DNA of 64,000 bases from positions 372,001 to 436,000 of the forward strand of contig JAKZAN010000007.1 of NCBI GenBank assembly GCA_023053545.1. Reading direction: 5' to 3'. Below are positions 1 to 10,961 of this stretch, in pieces. Under the pieces are notes generated by a model. That model ran no database searches and was not told the origin of the DNA. It saw nothing but the letters and a program-made list of their open reading frames with translations. How positions within the stretch are numbered: the stretch's first letter is position 1; the number at the start of each line of letters is the position of its first letter. The DNA is from Lepidurus packardi. Taxonomy: Eukaryota > Arthropoda > Branchiopoda > Notostraca > Triopsidae. The position numbers and the translations under genes were made by a program.

Positions 1-3000
1 TTTTTTTTTTTTTTACATTTTTTTCTTCCTGTAAGCCAAGCCTATTAAGAGGCGTGGCTCAAGGGCCACACTTTCCCTTTTTCATATAAAAGAGATGCAC
101 CCAAAGTACAGGATGAGTTATTCTCCTCGAAGTGTCAACTTTTTCTATTTTCTGAAGAAACCAAACAAGCACCCAAGCTCGTAATATATTGTCTGCGCTA
201 ATGCACCAAAGCTATTGTTCTCTAAGATACAATTTACAGGCAACTTGCAGCTGCAGGGTTAGTTATTTTAATTCATTATTGCCGCAGTAATTATTTGTGT
301 CGCTTTCCCTTGCGTTCTAGACGATAGTCGCTTTATCTTCCACGGTGACACCAACGTTGGCACTTGTGTGTGGATCACTTTCCATCTTTTCGCCCATGTC
401 TTGCCCAGCCCGCAGCGCATTTACTTTTCTCTTTTATTTATCTCTTCGTTCATTGTTCTTGAGGCAATCGTCCGTCCTTTCTTTCTTTTGTCTTATTCAA
501 GGATCGCCATCGGGAGACGAAAACAATTGTATCAAGGCAAATGCATCAAGATATTATTCTTGCATATTTTAGCACATAAGCATTTTTTAGCGTTTTGCGC
601 ACACGTTTCTACCACCTCTCGTTGGTACAAAGCTCGCTTTAGAATTCCAAGAGATTGTGTACAATTGTTGGACACGTTCCCTGTTCAACCCTGGAAAGCT
701 TTTGTGGCATTGGTGACCTTGACGGCAAACCACGTGGTGCCGGTCCTCGTTTTATTTTTCATTTCAGGACTGACCTCTAACGGTGAAATGTTTTGCCCCA
801 GATTCGGTTGAAAGCTAAGTGTACCATTTTTCATCCTTTCGAGCCTTGTTGTTTGTTTAAATACCTCCTCTGGTTATTTGTACATATAACCTTACTCATT
901 GGGGTACCGGAGTGCTGCATCAATATGCTATTGTCGGTGGAAAAAAATTAATATACTTTCAAAAAGTAAGGCATTCTTGTGTTTGTTGGTACTTAGAGTT
1001 GAAAAACGAAAACAATGTTCTGCCTCTCTCAGGAAATACCACGGACTTGACTTCTATTGGGCTGATTCATGGCAGATCGATGAATTCAGTGACAACGCAA
1101 CATTCAAGCTTCATCTAATCCGAAAACTTGATAGCCCGCCCCAGAGGACCTGGCTTGTTTGCCTCCCTCTCCCGCGTTCCCCAAACTATAGCTAGCTAGC
1201 GCCATATGCTTGCTATTGCCGTTCCAGGATATTTTTCCTTACCCGGTATGGGCAAGAAGGTTAGAGAAAAATAGAGCCAGGAGGGCAGAGATAGACATAA
1301 AAAAATAAGAAAAAATTTCCTAAATGTGAGTTATGGACAAATTCTTCTATACACTCGTCCTTCCTATTGGACCGAGTTACTCTTGAGCTATACAAACAGA
1401 AAGAATAGAAGGATCGAGATATACAGCAAGGCGGTGCTGGAAAGGCGAGCAAATCTGCTTCAGACATTTTGGTGTGTGCTTAGAAAACAAGAAGAATTTC
1501 CAGCTCAGTATTTTTGTGTACAACAGCTGGTCGAGCAATATTTATTGCTGCCCCGATACGGACTCATTGCATTCACGATCAGCCTCATTTTGTGCCAGGA
1601 AGTTACGCGAGATATCTTGTTGTTTATTAATAAGAAACAAGTCGTTGATTTGTTCAAAAGAAACAAACAACTTTTTTTTTGGCTCTCTGCGCATCAAGTG
1701 GAAATTAAGAGCTGGGGGTTGGCAGAATTTTCGACTAAACGAGCGCGCGAAATAATGATTATTCTTCCTGTGTGGCTGGGTCGTAACTTTTTTTAATTGG
1801 CATGCACGCGAAGACCATAAAACACAAAGATAATGGGACGATATTACAGTAAAAGCTGGGAGTAGCATGGTAATTGAAAAAGGCAATTAAAAAAGGCCTC
1901 TTTAAATTTTTTTTGCGACGTCTCTTCTGTTTCTCTAATAGGTCTTACTTAAATTCTAATAAACGAACGGAAAAAAATAGTAATGGGTAGCGAGTGTTGG
2001 TACAAGACAGCTCTACATCATGTGCATCACACTCACACTCTTATGTGATATCAGATGTATCCCAATTTAAGTGTTAAAAGTCATATCGAGGACCCATCTG
2101 CCGTGTGCTCTGGTTTGGAACAGGTGGGAGCGAACGGCTTCCTTCAAATGCGTCAATTTTAAAGCTGGCAATTTGCGTCAACACATAAACAATTAACTGT
2201 AAAAGATGGATTTTTAAAATGTTTAATAGTTGATTGTAAATTAGCTTAAAGGCGCATGTTTAAATACGCTCTCTTGTGAATCCACTTTAGCTGATGAGCA
2301 GCTTTCTGAACCGGGAAAAATTTCCCTAAAGGCGAGTCAAGGAAGGCAAATTTGAGGGCATTACGCTTGTACCATCAAGGAATCGTTTGATTTAAAGGTA
2401 CCAGCGCAGACCAATTAGCACTGCCATATAAACAAGTCCAGGTCTAACGGTAAGAGCTGGGGAGCTTTATCATCCTCTGTAGAAAGGCCGTCTAAAGGTA
2501 GTGGTATGGCCTCGAACCTTGCACTCCATCGATACTAATGGACTCACGGGAGTAAAGACGTTTTTCCCAACTAAGCAAAAGACCATTTGTCTGGCGACAA
2601 ATGTTGTAGGAGTTTTCCCCTTCCATTGGCTCTTCATCTCCCTCTCTTTTGCCGCCCCTGTAGCAAGCCTTTGTTGGCGCCAGGGGCGAAAAAGGGGTTC
2701 CCACTTAACCGGTATAAGAGCTAGCACCAAAAGGTCGTATCAAAGTTCGTGGATAATGACCGTAGATTAGAATTCAAAACCCCTTGGTCCGCTCCTTGTA
2801 TCTCTTAGATTTAGCTCATACAAGCAATAGGGTAGTGCGTAGTGCTTCCGAGTCCGGAAGTGCGTTAGTTCTGCTACCAGCAAGAGGAGCAGAAATTTAC
2901 CCGGTTCGTCAGACTCGTTGCAATGGAGCTCTGCTCTTCTTTCACTCATTCTCGTCCCTTCGCTTGGCATGCTCCTCATGATTTACGAGCTCTGTGTCGT

Positions 3001-4062
3001 CAGTGATATCGATAACCCAAAAGCAAGGGACGCTGATTGAATGGAAGCACTAAATTTTGCTCGAGAGTTGGATTGACTCGTAAATTGAGCCTTTGTAATC
3101 TCAGCTTCTGCTCTTAAAATCAAGCTCACAATGGGAGTGAGTCGCGCGACCGGGTTTAGAAGATTTTTAGAAGGCACCAATGTAGACAAATTGGTTGGTT
3201 TGAAAAACACGGATATTGACGTTGATCATGATTTATTTCGGTCTTTGCAAAAGCTTCTAGAGGCGAAATTTGCACGGTGCACGACATAAGGCATGTGTGC
3301 TGTCAGGAAAGTTTTGTTGCTAAGAAGGAACTGTCTGCCCTGACTCTATTATTTGAGCTGGCGAAAGGTCATATAGAGAGCACGATGACAATCGCTTTCG
3401 TGTCATGTCAGTTTTGATGCAAAAAATCCTTGCCATCCTCTCAGCCAGAAAGAGGAATGAGGAGGAGCTTAGTCAGAGTTGTGTTGTGAAGGAAATGATG
3501 ATTGCATGGTGGGGGAGTATAAGGTTATGCGGTAATCCAGCGTAATGCCAAGCCCCAAATGAACGTCTTCCGCTAGTTGGGTCTATCGCCACGGAAGACC
3601 CACGACTACAGCACAACAGCTCAAAGAAGCCAAGCCACAGCCATAAATCTGTGTACACTGTATGGTAAAGCTCTGCTGGAGAAGAATACAGGGATTGTGG
3701 TTGAACAAAAAAGGCACCACAAAAAGGGGTTCGCTTGTTTGCAGGCCAGAAAAGAAGAGAAAACTATCTATGTTGGGTGGTCAAATGTCCGTAAATACAG
3801 CTAGATAAGAATGGTCGTTACCCGAGCAGATCTTTTCTGGTGCCAAGGTATAACCGTTCCCGCCTCTGGTGGGATCGTGTTCCCATAGCCCCTGGAAATA
3901 AGTCTAAAATGGAGCGAGTTACACATTGCGCGGGGGCTCATCCTGAACGCACGATTGCTTGTACTTTATTAAGATCTCTTTTCTTTGCCCCTGCTGAGGT
4001 ACGCCGATATAACTTTTATATAATTCTTTCTTTTCTTCTTTTTTTTCCATTTTTTCTTGTAG
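1..4062. other. No supportable gene; flank upstream of the phosphodiesterase gene
   Basis: I find no conserved protein, RNA gene or clear splice-bounded exon chain here. The open frames are short, low in recognisable motifs and often rich in Phe/Leu from pyrimidine tracts. The window opens with a T run (1-14). The missing first exon (signal peptide) of the phosphodiesterase gene that becomes recognisable at 4063 should lie here or further upstream. A frame is open from an ATG at 3909 straight into that exon, but its last part translates the polypyrimidine tract of a good 3' splice site, so I read it as intron. Confidence 0.5.
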
Positions 4063-6615
4063 GTTATTTCTGGCACGTCACTGATTTCCATTATGACGCG
4101 AATACCACCAACCACGGAGATAGGAGTAGTACGTTAAACTTGGTCCCGACTCGTTTTCTTTTTCACCCATTTACTTCAACACACTGACTGTGTATTTCTG
4201 TGTTTTCTTTTCTTCCTTTTTGTCACGGCTATAGTGTGTTCTACTGGTTCACCAGGATCTGGCAAGACGAGCTTCCATCAGAACGATCGGTTCGGCAATT
4301 ACCGGTGTGACTCTCCCTGGAGGTTGGTGCAATCCGCCGTCGAGAAGATGAAGGAGATCACGGGCGAAGAAATCGAGTTCATTTTGTGGACAGGGTACGC
4401 TTACATATTACCTCTTTATAGTTGGAGATTTTAGCGACTATATTGTGCACTATACCTTGAGAAGGTAAGATATCTGCAGTGCAGAACCCCCAGGCAGATG
4501 GTTAGCCATAGTGCTTTTCCTAAGCCTCTTCCGCCATTCTTTTTTCCCCCCTTGGGTATCATTTTTGTCTCTTAACGATTCAACCTATTCTTGTATGCTC
4601 GTGGCATTAGGGCATGTAGTCTAGATTTCAGCTTGCTAAATTGCCCTTTTAAATATTTGACACCAGAGAACGGTCTGTCTATGTTATTCAGAATCTTGCA
4701 CACACGAGACGGAAAATTTTCCTATGCTTAATCTTTTTTTTTTTTTTTTTTGGTTGAGTGTAGCGACTCTGCAGCACGTTGGTCAGCCAGTGGAAGCGGC
4801 GCAGTGGCGCGAGTCCAAGGAGCGGTGGAAGCTGTAACGTTGCTACTCAAACGTTCCTTTCCGGGAACAGCGATTTATCCTGCACTGGGTGGAGCAGACG
4901 TTTTCCCGCGTGCTCAAGTTCCTCCAAAATCAGATTCGACTTATGATGAACTGGCTAATTTATGGCGATTTTGGCTGCCGCCTGAAGCCGAAATGTCATT
5001 CCGAAAAGGCATGTCTTGCACTATACTCCGATGTTCTGTCCATGACCTATCGTAGGTGGAAAAAAAGAGTAATCGTTTTTGTGGGCTTGGGTTCTATGCA
5101 GGTGGATATTACGTTATTGACCAGGCAGGCGTCCGACTTCACCTGGTTGCCCTGAACACCAATCTGTACTCAGAAATCAACCACATTACTTCCGATAGCA
5201 TGGATCCCGATCCCGGTGGTCAATTTGCTTGGCTGGAGGGGGTCTTGCTCAGAGCTAGGCGAAGAAAAGGAACGGTAGGTGTTCCAAGACTATTTGTACA
5301 TATTCTTGATTTTCTGTATACAAGATTTGTAAAATTTTCTTCCTTTTTCGTCTTTTCTGGGGGGCAATCGGCAATGGTATGACGAGGGAAGATGCCATAG
5401 AAACGGGAAAGTTAAACCATGGTTTTTAATATACAGTTCTTAGAAGCAAATATTTTAAATTTTCTGGGGAAAGGGACAAACCTTTACAACAATTCTACGG
5501 TTTTTTATTTTTCTCCCTTGCAAAAGGCTCTGTAAGGCTTCTCAATTATTGGTCAATAATTTGGCGTGTTTCTCGCAGGTCTATATTTTCGGTCATGTAC
5601 CCCCCGGCATCTATGAACGACACTATACACGGCAAGGCTTGCATTGGTTCCAGGAACGGTTCAATCGAAGATACCTTCAGTTAATCCGGAGTTACGCTGA
5701 TGTCATTGTAGGTCAATTTTACGGCCACGCCCACACGGATAGCTTCCGTGTGATCTACGACGACGCAGGTAAATAGGTACAATTCAGCTTGATGCACACT
5801 TCTGGAGTCGCCTATTTGTGTATTTATGGACAATGAACTTGAGCTTGCATTCCATGAGCCTTGTGGCCTTTTAGCTTTACCTCCTTCTTGAAACGCACCC
5901 ACATAGTGAGATATGACGATAGTAATACTAACCATTACTCGTACATTTTAGGGCGACCCGTCTCATGGATTTTACTCTCCCCCGCCGTGACCCCGCGTGA
6001 GCCAAATTTGGCTGAAGGAACAGGACCAAATAACCCTGCAATACGGCTTGTCAAATATAACACTGACACGGGACAAGTAATATCGCCCTTCTAACTTTTT
6101 GGCTTTACAGCTAGCTTCAGGGAACATATCACTGGGTCTATCTTAATTGTATTGCTTGTATAGGTGCTGGACTATGCGCAGTACTACCTCAATTTATCCG
6201 AAGCCAATTGGAGTGGCCGGGCAGATTGGCGATTAGCCTACAATTTCAGCCGAATGTATAACTTGCCCGACGTGAGCCCTTTTGCGTTGCATAGTGTAGC
6301 CCAGGCCTTACTTAGTAACCCCTACGTCTTCCACAAGTATTATACGGTGAACAGCGTCATGAGGGACGATCTTCCTCCGTGCAGTGCCCTTTGTCGGCAA
6401 GTGCACTTTTGCGCAGTCACCGAAGTGGATTACGTAAGTTTTACACTTTAAAACAGCCATGTGCAGCAATTGAGATTTTTTGGTTATTTTAGGAAGACTT
6501 TGAAGAGTGCACCACCCAGCTGGTGTTGCAAAGCAGTTATGCAGCTTCTTTGGCGTCCAGTCCTGGCCCAGTTACGCTTTGGGTAACGCTCATGGTCTGG
6601 GCCTGTTGGAGATAA
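4063..6615 (+). CDS. Acid sphingomyelinase-like phosphodiesterase (SMPDL3 family), probable pseudoenzyme, 5' incomplete
   Basis: Secreted or lysosomal metallophosphoesterase family related to SMPDL3A/B and acid sphingomyelinase. Exons I can join in frame: 4063-4128, 4235-4394, 4764-5008, 5102-5274, 5579-5768, 5952-6076, 6164-6433, 6493-6615; about 450 residues without the start. The DxH motif (WHVTDFHYD), the Asp of WTGD, the later His of FGHVPPG and the GHxH motif (GQFYGHAHTD) are present. The central GNHD motif reads GGAD (4888-4899) and the His of the usual DxPPH is Arg (4777-4779), so a bridging metal ligand and the catalytic acid His are missing. The frame is otherwise intact, with the expected C-terminal Cys-rich block and a final hydrophobic tail (PVTLWVTLMVW) that could be a GPI signal or membrane segment. 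The intron 5009-5101 has a GC donor. First exon not found. The family is certain; loss of activity is inference. Confidence 0.9.
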
Positions 6616-7202
6616 GGGGTTCAAGGCATGCAAAGTTTGGTTGTGTAATATACAGTTGCAAAGATCGTGAAAAATACTTATGTATTTTATTAAAAGCAGG
6701 AAGGAATGAAAGAGAGTATGACAATGGATGTTTTAGACATTCGTTAGCAGGAAAAACGCTGCTCGGTAGAAACACTATCTGCATGCAATTGATTGTACCG
6801 CATGTTGAGGCGTGCGTGTGGAGAAACTGTTCAATGGGAGTCTACAGAGAAGTCTACAGAGAAGTGCCATATTGCCGTGCTCGTTGATGTGTCACTGCCA
6901 CTTTTTATTTCGGTTATCTTATTTTGCCTTTAACTTACTTTAGCGCCTCCCCTAACATTCAATGCGTTTGTCATGTTTATTTACGGAGGAATTCGAGTTT
7001 TCCCCCTGAGCACAAATGCGGAGTGACATTGACGTGCCTGATTCTTGTTTCGATGAGGGAAAAAAAAGGTGCTAAGATAACCGTTGAACGATGGACATTT
7101 TTTATTTCTTACGTATAAACACTACCACGTGGAACGATAGCTAAACTACAGGAAATTAACTAAACCCAAATCATTTTAAAAGTCTGGTAGTTTGCGGCTC
7201 GT
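6616..7202. other. Convergent 3' intergenic region (phosphodiesterase / PNPO)
   Basis: Shared 3' flank of two convergent genes. An ATTAAA variant poly(A) signal for the + strand gene lies at 6689-6694. A canonical AATAAA for the - strand PNPO gene lies at 7101-7106 (TTTATT on +), about 97 bp past its stop. A 12-bp direct repeat (tctacagagaag) occurs twice in tandem at 6841-6864. No further gene seen. Confidence 0.5.
7101..7106 (-). terminator. Poly(A) signal AATAAA for PNPO
   Basis: TTTATT on the + strand, read AATAAA on the - strand, about 97 bp downstream of the PNPO stop codon. Position and sequence fit a cleavage/polyadenylation signal; no transcript data. Confidence 0.55.
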
Positions 7203-8346
7203 TCATGGAGCAAGGCGCTCATAAATCCAACCATTTTCTCCTTCGTGTGTTGTGATGCCATCAGGTTCATCTTCTTCTGGTTTGCGGAAACGAACACGGT
7301 CGTGAATACGTGTCGTTTGTCCTTGCCAGAATTCCACGCTCTCGGGTATTAAAAGGTAACCACCCCTGTTTCAGAAAAAATAACACGACAACCCGTGCCG
7401 TTATCTGGTAAGTTACCAATTTTCTGGCTTAGGGACAGTAGCACTCTCGTCTGCATACAGTTGGGTTAAAGCAACCTCCTTCTCAACCAAGACCTGTCGA
7501 CTCAGAATGGGTTGACTCTGTGGGCTTATAGATGCTCCAATCTGGCTTGATTTGGGGCGGGAATGAAAATAGACATCGGATTCTTCTTTAGACAGTTTCT
7601 CTATACGTCCTTCAATTCGAATCTTAACATCCGAATAAAAACGAACACAAAGTTTAGTACTGATCAGAAAAGACACGAGGCATACCGATCGCACGAGGGA
7701 TTCCCAGTAAAATGTAAGAGCAGCATAAGGATTTTCTGCCTAACGTGTGTGCTTATATACATTGTTGCATCAAATTGGCAAAATACCTTACCAGTTCCCG
7801 ACCTTTTCGGCTCTCATAGTTTGTAAAAAAGCGGAAGCCTTGGTTTCCGTACCCTTTCAGCAACACAATTCTAGCAGACGGCCTTCCTTCTCTGGAACAC
7901 AACACAAGTTTAAATTACATCGTATATATGTTGTGGTGACATATGTACTTGGTTGCAGTCGACAAACACATTGCATTGGCTTCTAGTATACTAGATGTAT
8001 TGCACGCTTCGTCAAACCATGCTTTAAATTGGCCGTACGGCTCTTTTGCCCTTAGATCATTTTCCAGGAATGCTTGATGAGCTGCCTTATAGGGTTTCCT
8101 CATGGCTAAATGTAGAAAACTAAAGTAATATGCTCAACGGAGTTAAATTCTCAAAGGACAGACCATCAATGGATTACCTCCTATGTCAACTACTTCTTCA
8201 ACTACTGACGTTTCAACAACAGTAGCTGCTCCCGGAGAAACCATCACGGTCGCCTTTGCTACCGCAATCGCTGGGTTGGAAATCATTTTTGAGGCAGAAT
8301 ATTTACGATGGCAAAGTAACACTGGGCAGATAACTTTCTTTAGCAT
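7203..8346 (-). CDS. PNPO: Pyridoxine/pyridoxamine 5'-phosphate oxidase
   Basis: FMN-dependent oxidase making pyridoxal 5'-phosphate, the last step of vitamin B6 salvage. Six exons on the - strand: 8346-8178, 8105-7949, 7891-7792, 7739-7686, 7622-7417, 7365-7203; 282 residues, phases all agree. After a variable N-terminus come [39 protein letters not shown] (FMN/PLP binding), [34 protein letters not shown] (phosphate and FMN contacts), [20 protein letters not shown] and the family's invariant end WIYERLAP. The first exon (about 56 residues) is basic and hydroxylated at the start and could act as a mitochondrial presequence; the enzyme core starts near residue 57. A second in-frame Met about 20 residues downstream could give a shorter form. 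All introns are under 100 bp. Confidence 0.96.
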
Positions 8347-9613
8347 TGGCTGTTCCGTTTGACAGACAGCCTAGTTCTAACCTGCGTGTTAGAAATACGT
8401 GTTTGATTCCCTAAATACGATCTTTAACTACGCGATATCAAGCGGTTACGTAAATGATCAAGCCCTGGGATTTATTTATCGTTCAGTCTTTTGTCAATAA
8501 GACCTTAGCGCTAAGGTGGCAGGCGGGAGAAACTCGTGAAGCGTCCGTGTACGAAACCAGACCGTCGAGAAAACTTTCCAAAATAAATCAATATGGATAA
8601 AGAATTTTCGAACGTATGTTTTCCTCCCCTCACATGACACAAATTTGCAACCAAGACTTTATAATGACGTGCCCAATTAAGTTCGTGACTCATTTTTCTT
8701 TATCGAAAGTCGTTTTGTTAACCGCGATTGCAGTTGGTGTTCAACGCAATTGCGCATTCAACTCGACAGCCAATTTTTATTACATAAATAGTTTTAAGGA
8801 GAGTTATCTTTTATTGAAAGACACGCTCTGGGTTCAGCGTCGAAACAAAAGCAGCAAGCGAGTTTTTTTTTGTTTTTTTTATCCCGAAGCATAATCGCGA
8901 AGTGGTATCTATCAACACCTATTGTGATCGTATCATTAAAAGGATGTAGTCAAAACGCGAAATTTGGGACGCAACACGTGAAACAGACTCTGAAACTGAT
9001 GTGTGAATTGGTTGGCAGGGTGTTCAGTCAAACAGTGATTTCGGATTTTACCACGAGGACATATGTGCGTGTCTAACTCACGAGACTTTGTCAAAAATAG
9101 TATTGTAGAAATAATATTGTTTAAAAGTCTCTGAGAATGTCTGAAGGCAACTCAATTTTACTTTTTGGATAACTTAAAATACCTAGCCTGTAGCTGTGGC
9201 TTCTCAGTATAATTAGGTCAGAATACGTTTTTAAAAGGCTTAACTCAATGTTAAGGTACAAACTTTAAGTTAAACCTGGATTTGATTATTTTTGTGTAAC
9301 AGTTCCTAACTGATACGATAAATTTAGCCCTTTGATGGTGTTTTGCTCAATACCGTTTTCCACGTTTCGCGGTACGAATTCGCTCGATCTGTTTCACAAG
9401 GACATTTAGTGTTCGCATTTCGCATTTTATTCATACCCTCATTGAAGGCTCCACTCCAAAGACGGCACGTTTAGGTAATGTCTGACATCCATTACTGACG
9501 TCATAGTCCATCCACTGCTTACGCTTGTTTTGGTGGGTGGTTTTTACCGGAAAACTGCTGGAAGTTGGTGTCTGATTTTGCTATAAATTGTAGTTCTTTT
9601 CAAGCAAGTTACT
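8347..9613. promoter_or_regulatory. Divergent intergenic region between PNPO and NECAP
   Basis: About 1.27 kb between two start codons pointing away from each other, so it must hold both promoters and 5' UTRs unless distal leader exons exist. I see no TATA box in a convincing position and no other gene; open frames here (for example 8616-8894) show no family features. Confidence 0.4.
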
Positions 9614-10631
9614 ATGGAAGACTATGAGAATGTTTTGCTTGTCAAGACCGAGGTTTTTGTCTTCAAAATCCCTCCCCGCACAACCAACAGAGGATACAGG
9701 TACAGCGGTGTGCTAAACGTGTGCACTGTAACAATGCTTCATCTTGTGATATTAGGGCAGCGGATTGGAACCTTGCAGTACCGGAATGGACTGGACGCCT
9801 CAGAGTCGTCGTCAAAGGAGAAGAATGCACTTTAAAGCTTGAGGACAAGATTTCTGGGGAACTCTTTGCCAAATCTCCCATAGATCAGTATCCAGGAACT
9901 GCCATCGAAGCCGTGTCAGACTCGTCACGTTATTTCGTCATCAGGATCCAAGACGACAATGGTACTTTGCGTTAAAATAGTATAACCGTACGTCTCTCAT
10001 GTCCGCTGTTCCAGGTCGCTCTGCTTTCATCGGAATTGGTTTCACTGATAGATCCGATAGTTTTGATCTAAATGTTGCCTTGCAAGACCATTTTAAGTGG
10101 AAGAAGAAATCAGAGGAATTTGAAAAGGAGGATGCGGCCGAACCTGCAGCTAAACTAGACTTGGGCTTCAAAGAGGGCGAAACCATCAAGATTAATATGA
10201 GGATTGGGGTAACATACAATGTGCATTATTTACTCGTGTACATTTTTGTTTTTAAAGAAAAAAGAGGGCTTGGATTGTACGCCACGGCCTAAACCCAAAG
10301 GAGCAGCGATTGGATTGTTACCACCTCCGGGAAGCGTCAAACTTGCCCCTCCTCCTATTACAACTAAGACGCCAGAGCAAGGTACCTAAAAACAATAACC
10401 GTTTAAAAGAATGGGCTTACATGGAAGTTAAAATTTTAGCAGGCCTTTTGGACTTGGATGACCACGTGGGTGACCATGCAAGCGCCAGTGGCAATCAGGA
10501 TTGGGGAGATTTTGCCAGTGCCGATCCCAGCAATAAGTAAGGAGATACTATTATGTCGATAATAAAATCTGAAACGGACTCTTTTTTTTGTTTACAGAAC
10601 GGTCAACAGTACCAACTGGGTCCAGTTCTAG
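9614..10631 (+). CDS. NECAP: NECAP, adaptin-ear-binding coat-associated protein
   Basis: Endocytic accessory protein that binds the AP-2 adaptor and clathrin-coat machinery at the plasma membrane. Six exons: 9614-9699, 9756-9961, 10015-10208, 10258-10381, 10443-10536, 10598-10631; 245 residues with consistent phases. The N-terminal PH-like NECAP domain (about 1-160) opens [20 protein letters not shown] and contains [23 protein letters not shown], the [10 protein letters not shown] strand, [21 protein letters not shown] and DHFKWKKK. The C-terminal tail is Pro-rich ([14 protein letters not shown]), with an internal WGDF (WxxF-type) motif and a terminal WVQF motif, which in mammalian NECAPs bind the alpha-adaptin ear. 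The last exon is only 34 bp and encodes essentially the WVQF end. One single-copy NECAP is usual in invertebrates; vertebrates have two. Confidence 0.96.
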
Positions 10632-10961
10632 TTCGTTTATATGTCTTGTCGTGTTCTGAAAAGTCGAGGCGTAACGGAAGCTGGGGCTTGAACTAGTCTG
10701 TGTGGACAAGTTCTAAGTGTTCTAGCATTGACAACATTCGATTTCTTTTTTTGTGCGGTGGCAAGTAACACACATTCCTCATCTTTCATTTTTCTAATTT
10801 ATGCACGTCGAAAGTGGTTCGTCTTTTGTTTCCCTAGTTCTCTCACGTCTGATTTTCTTAAAGAAAAAAAAGCCAACTAGGTTCCCAGTTTTTCAGAAAG
10901 AATCTTAGCAAATAGTATACACGAAATAGGAAAATGTTTAAATGTGTCTTTCAGAACGTTA
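10632..10961. other. Convergent intergenic spacer NECAP / C7orf25 homolog
   Basis: 330 bp between two stop codons on opposite strands; must contain both 3' UTR ends. I see no canonical AATAAA in a good position for either gene and no other feature. Confidence 0.4.

Noticed and set aside
368-811. 147-codon frame near the left edge
   Set aside because: Phe/Leu-rich from pyrimidine-rich DNA, no homology pattern and no supported gene structure.
3909-4062. Open frame continuing upstream into the first phosphodiesterase exon, with a hydrophobic FLLFFPFFLV stretch like a signal anchor
   Set aside because: The hydrophobic part is the translation of the pyrimidine tract before a good AG acceptor; the upstream residues have no family similarity. 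Kept only as a remote alternative.
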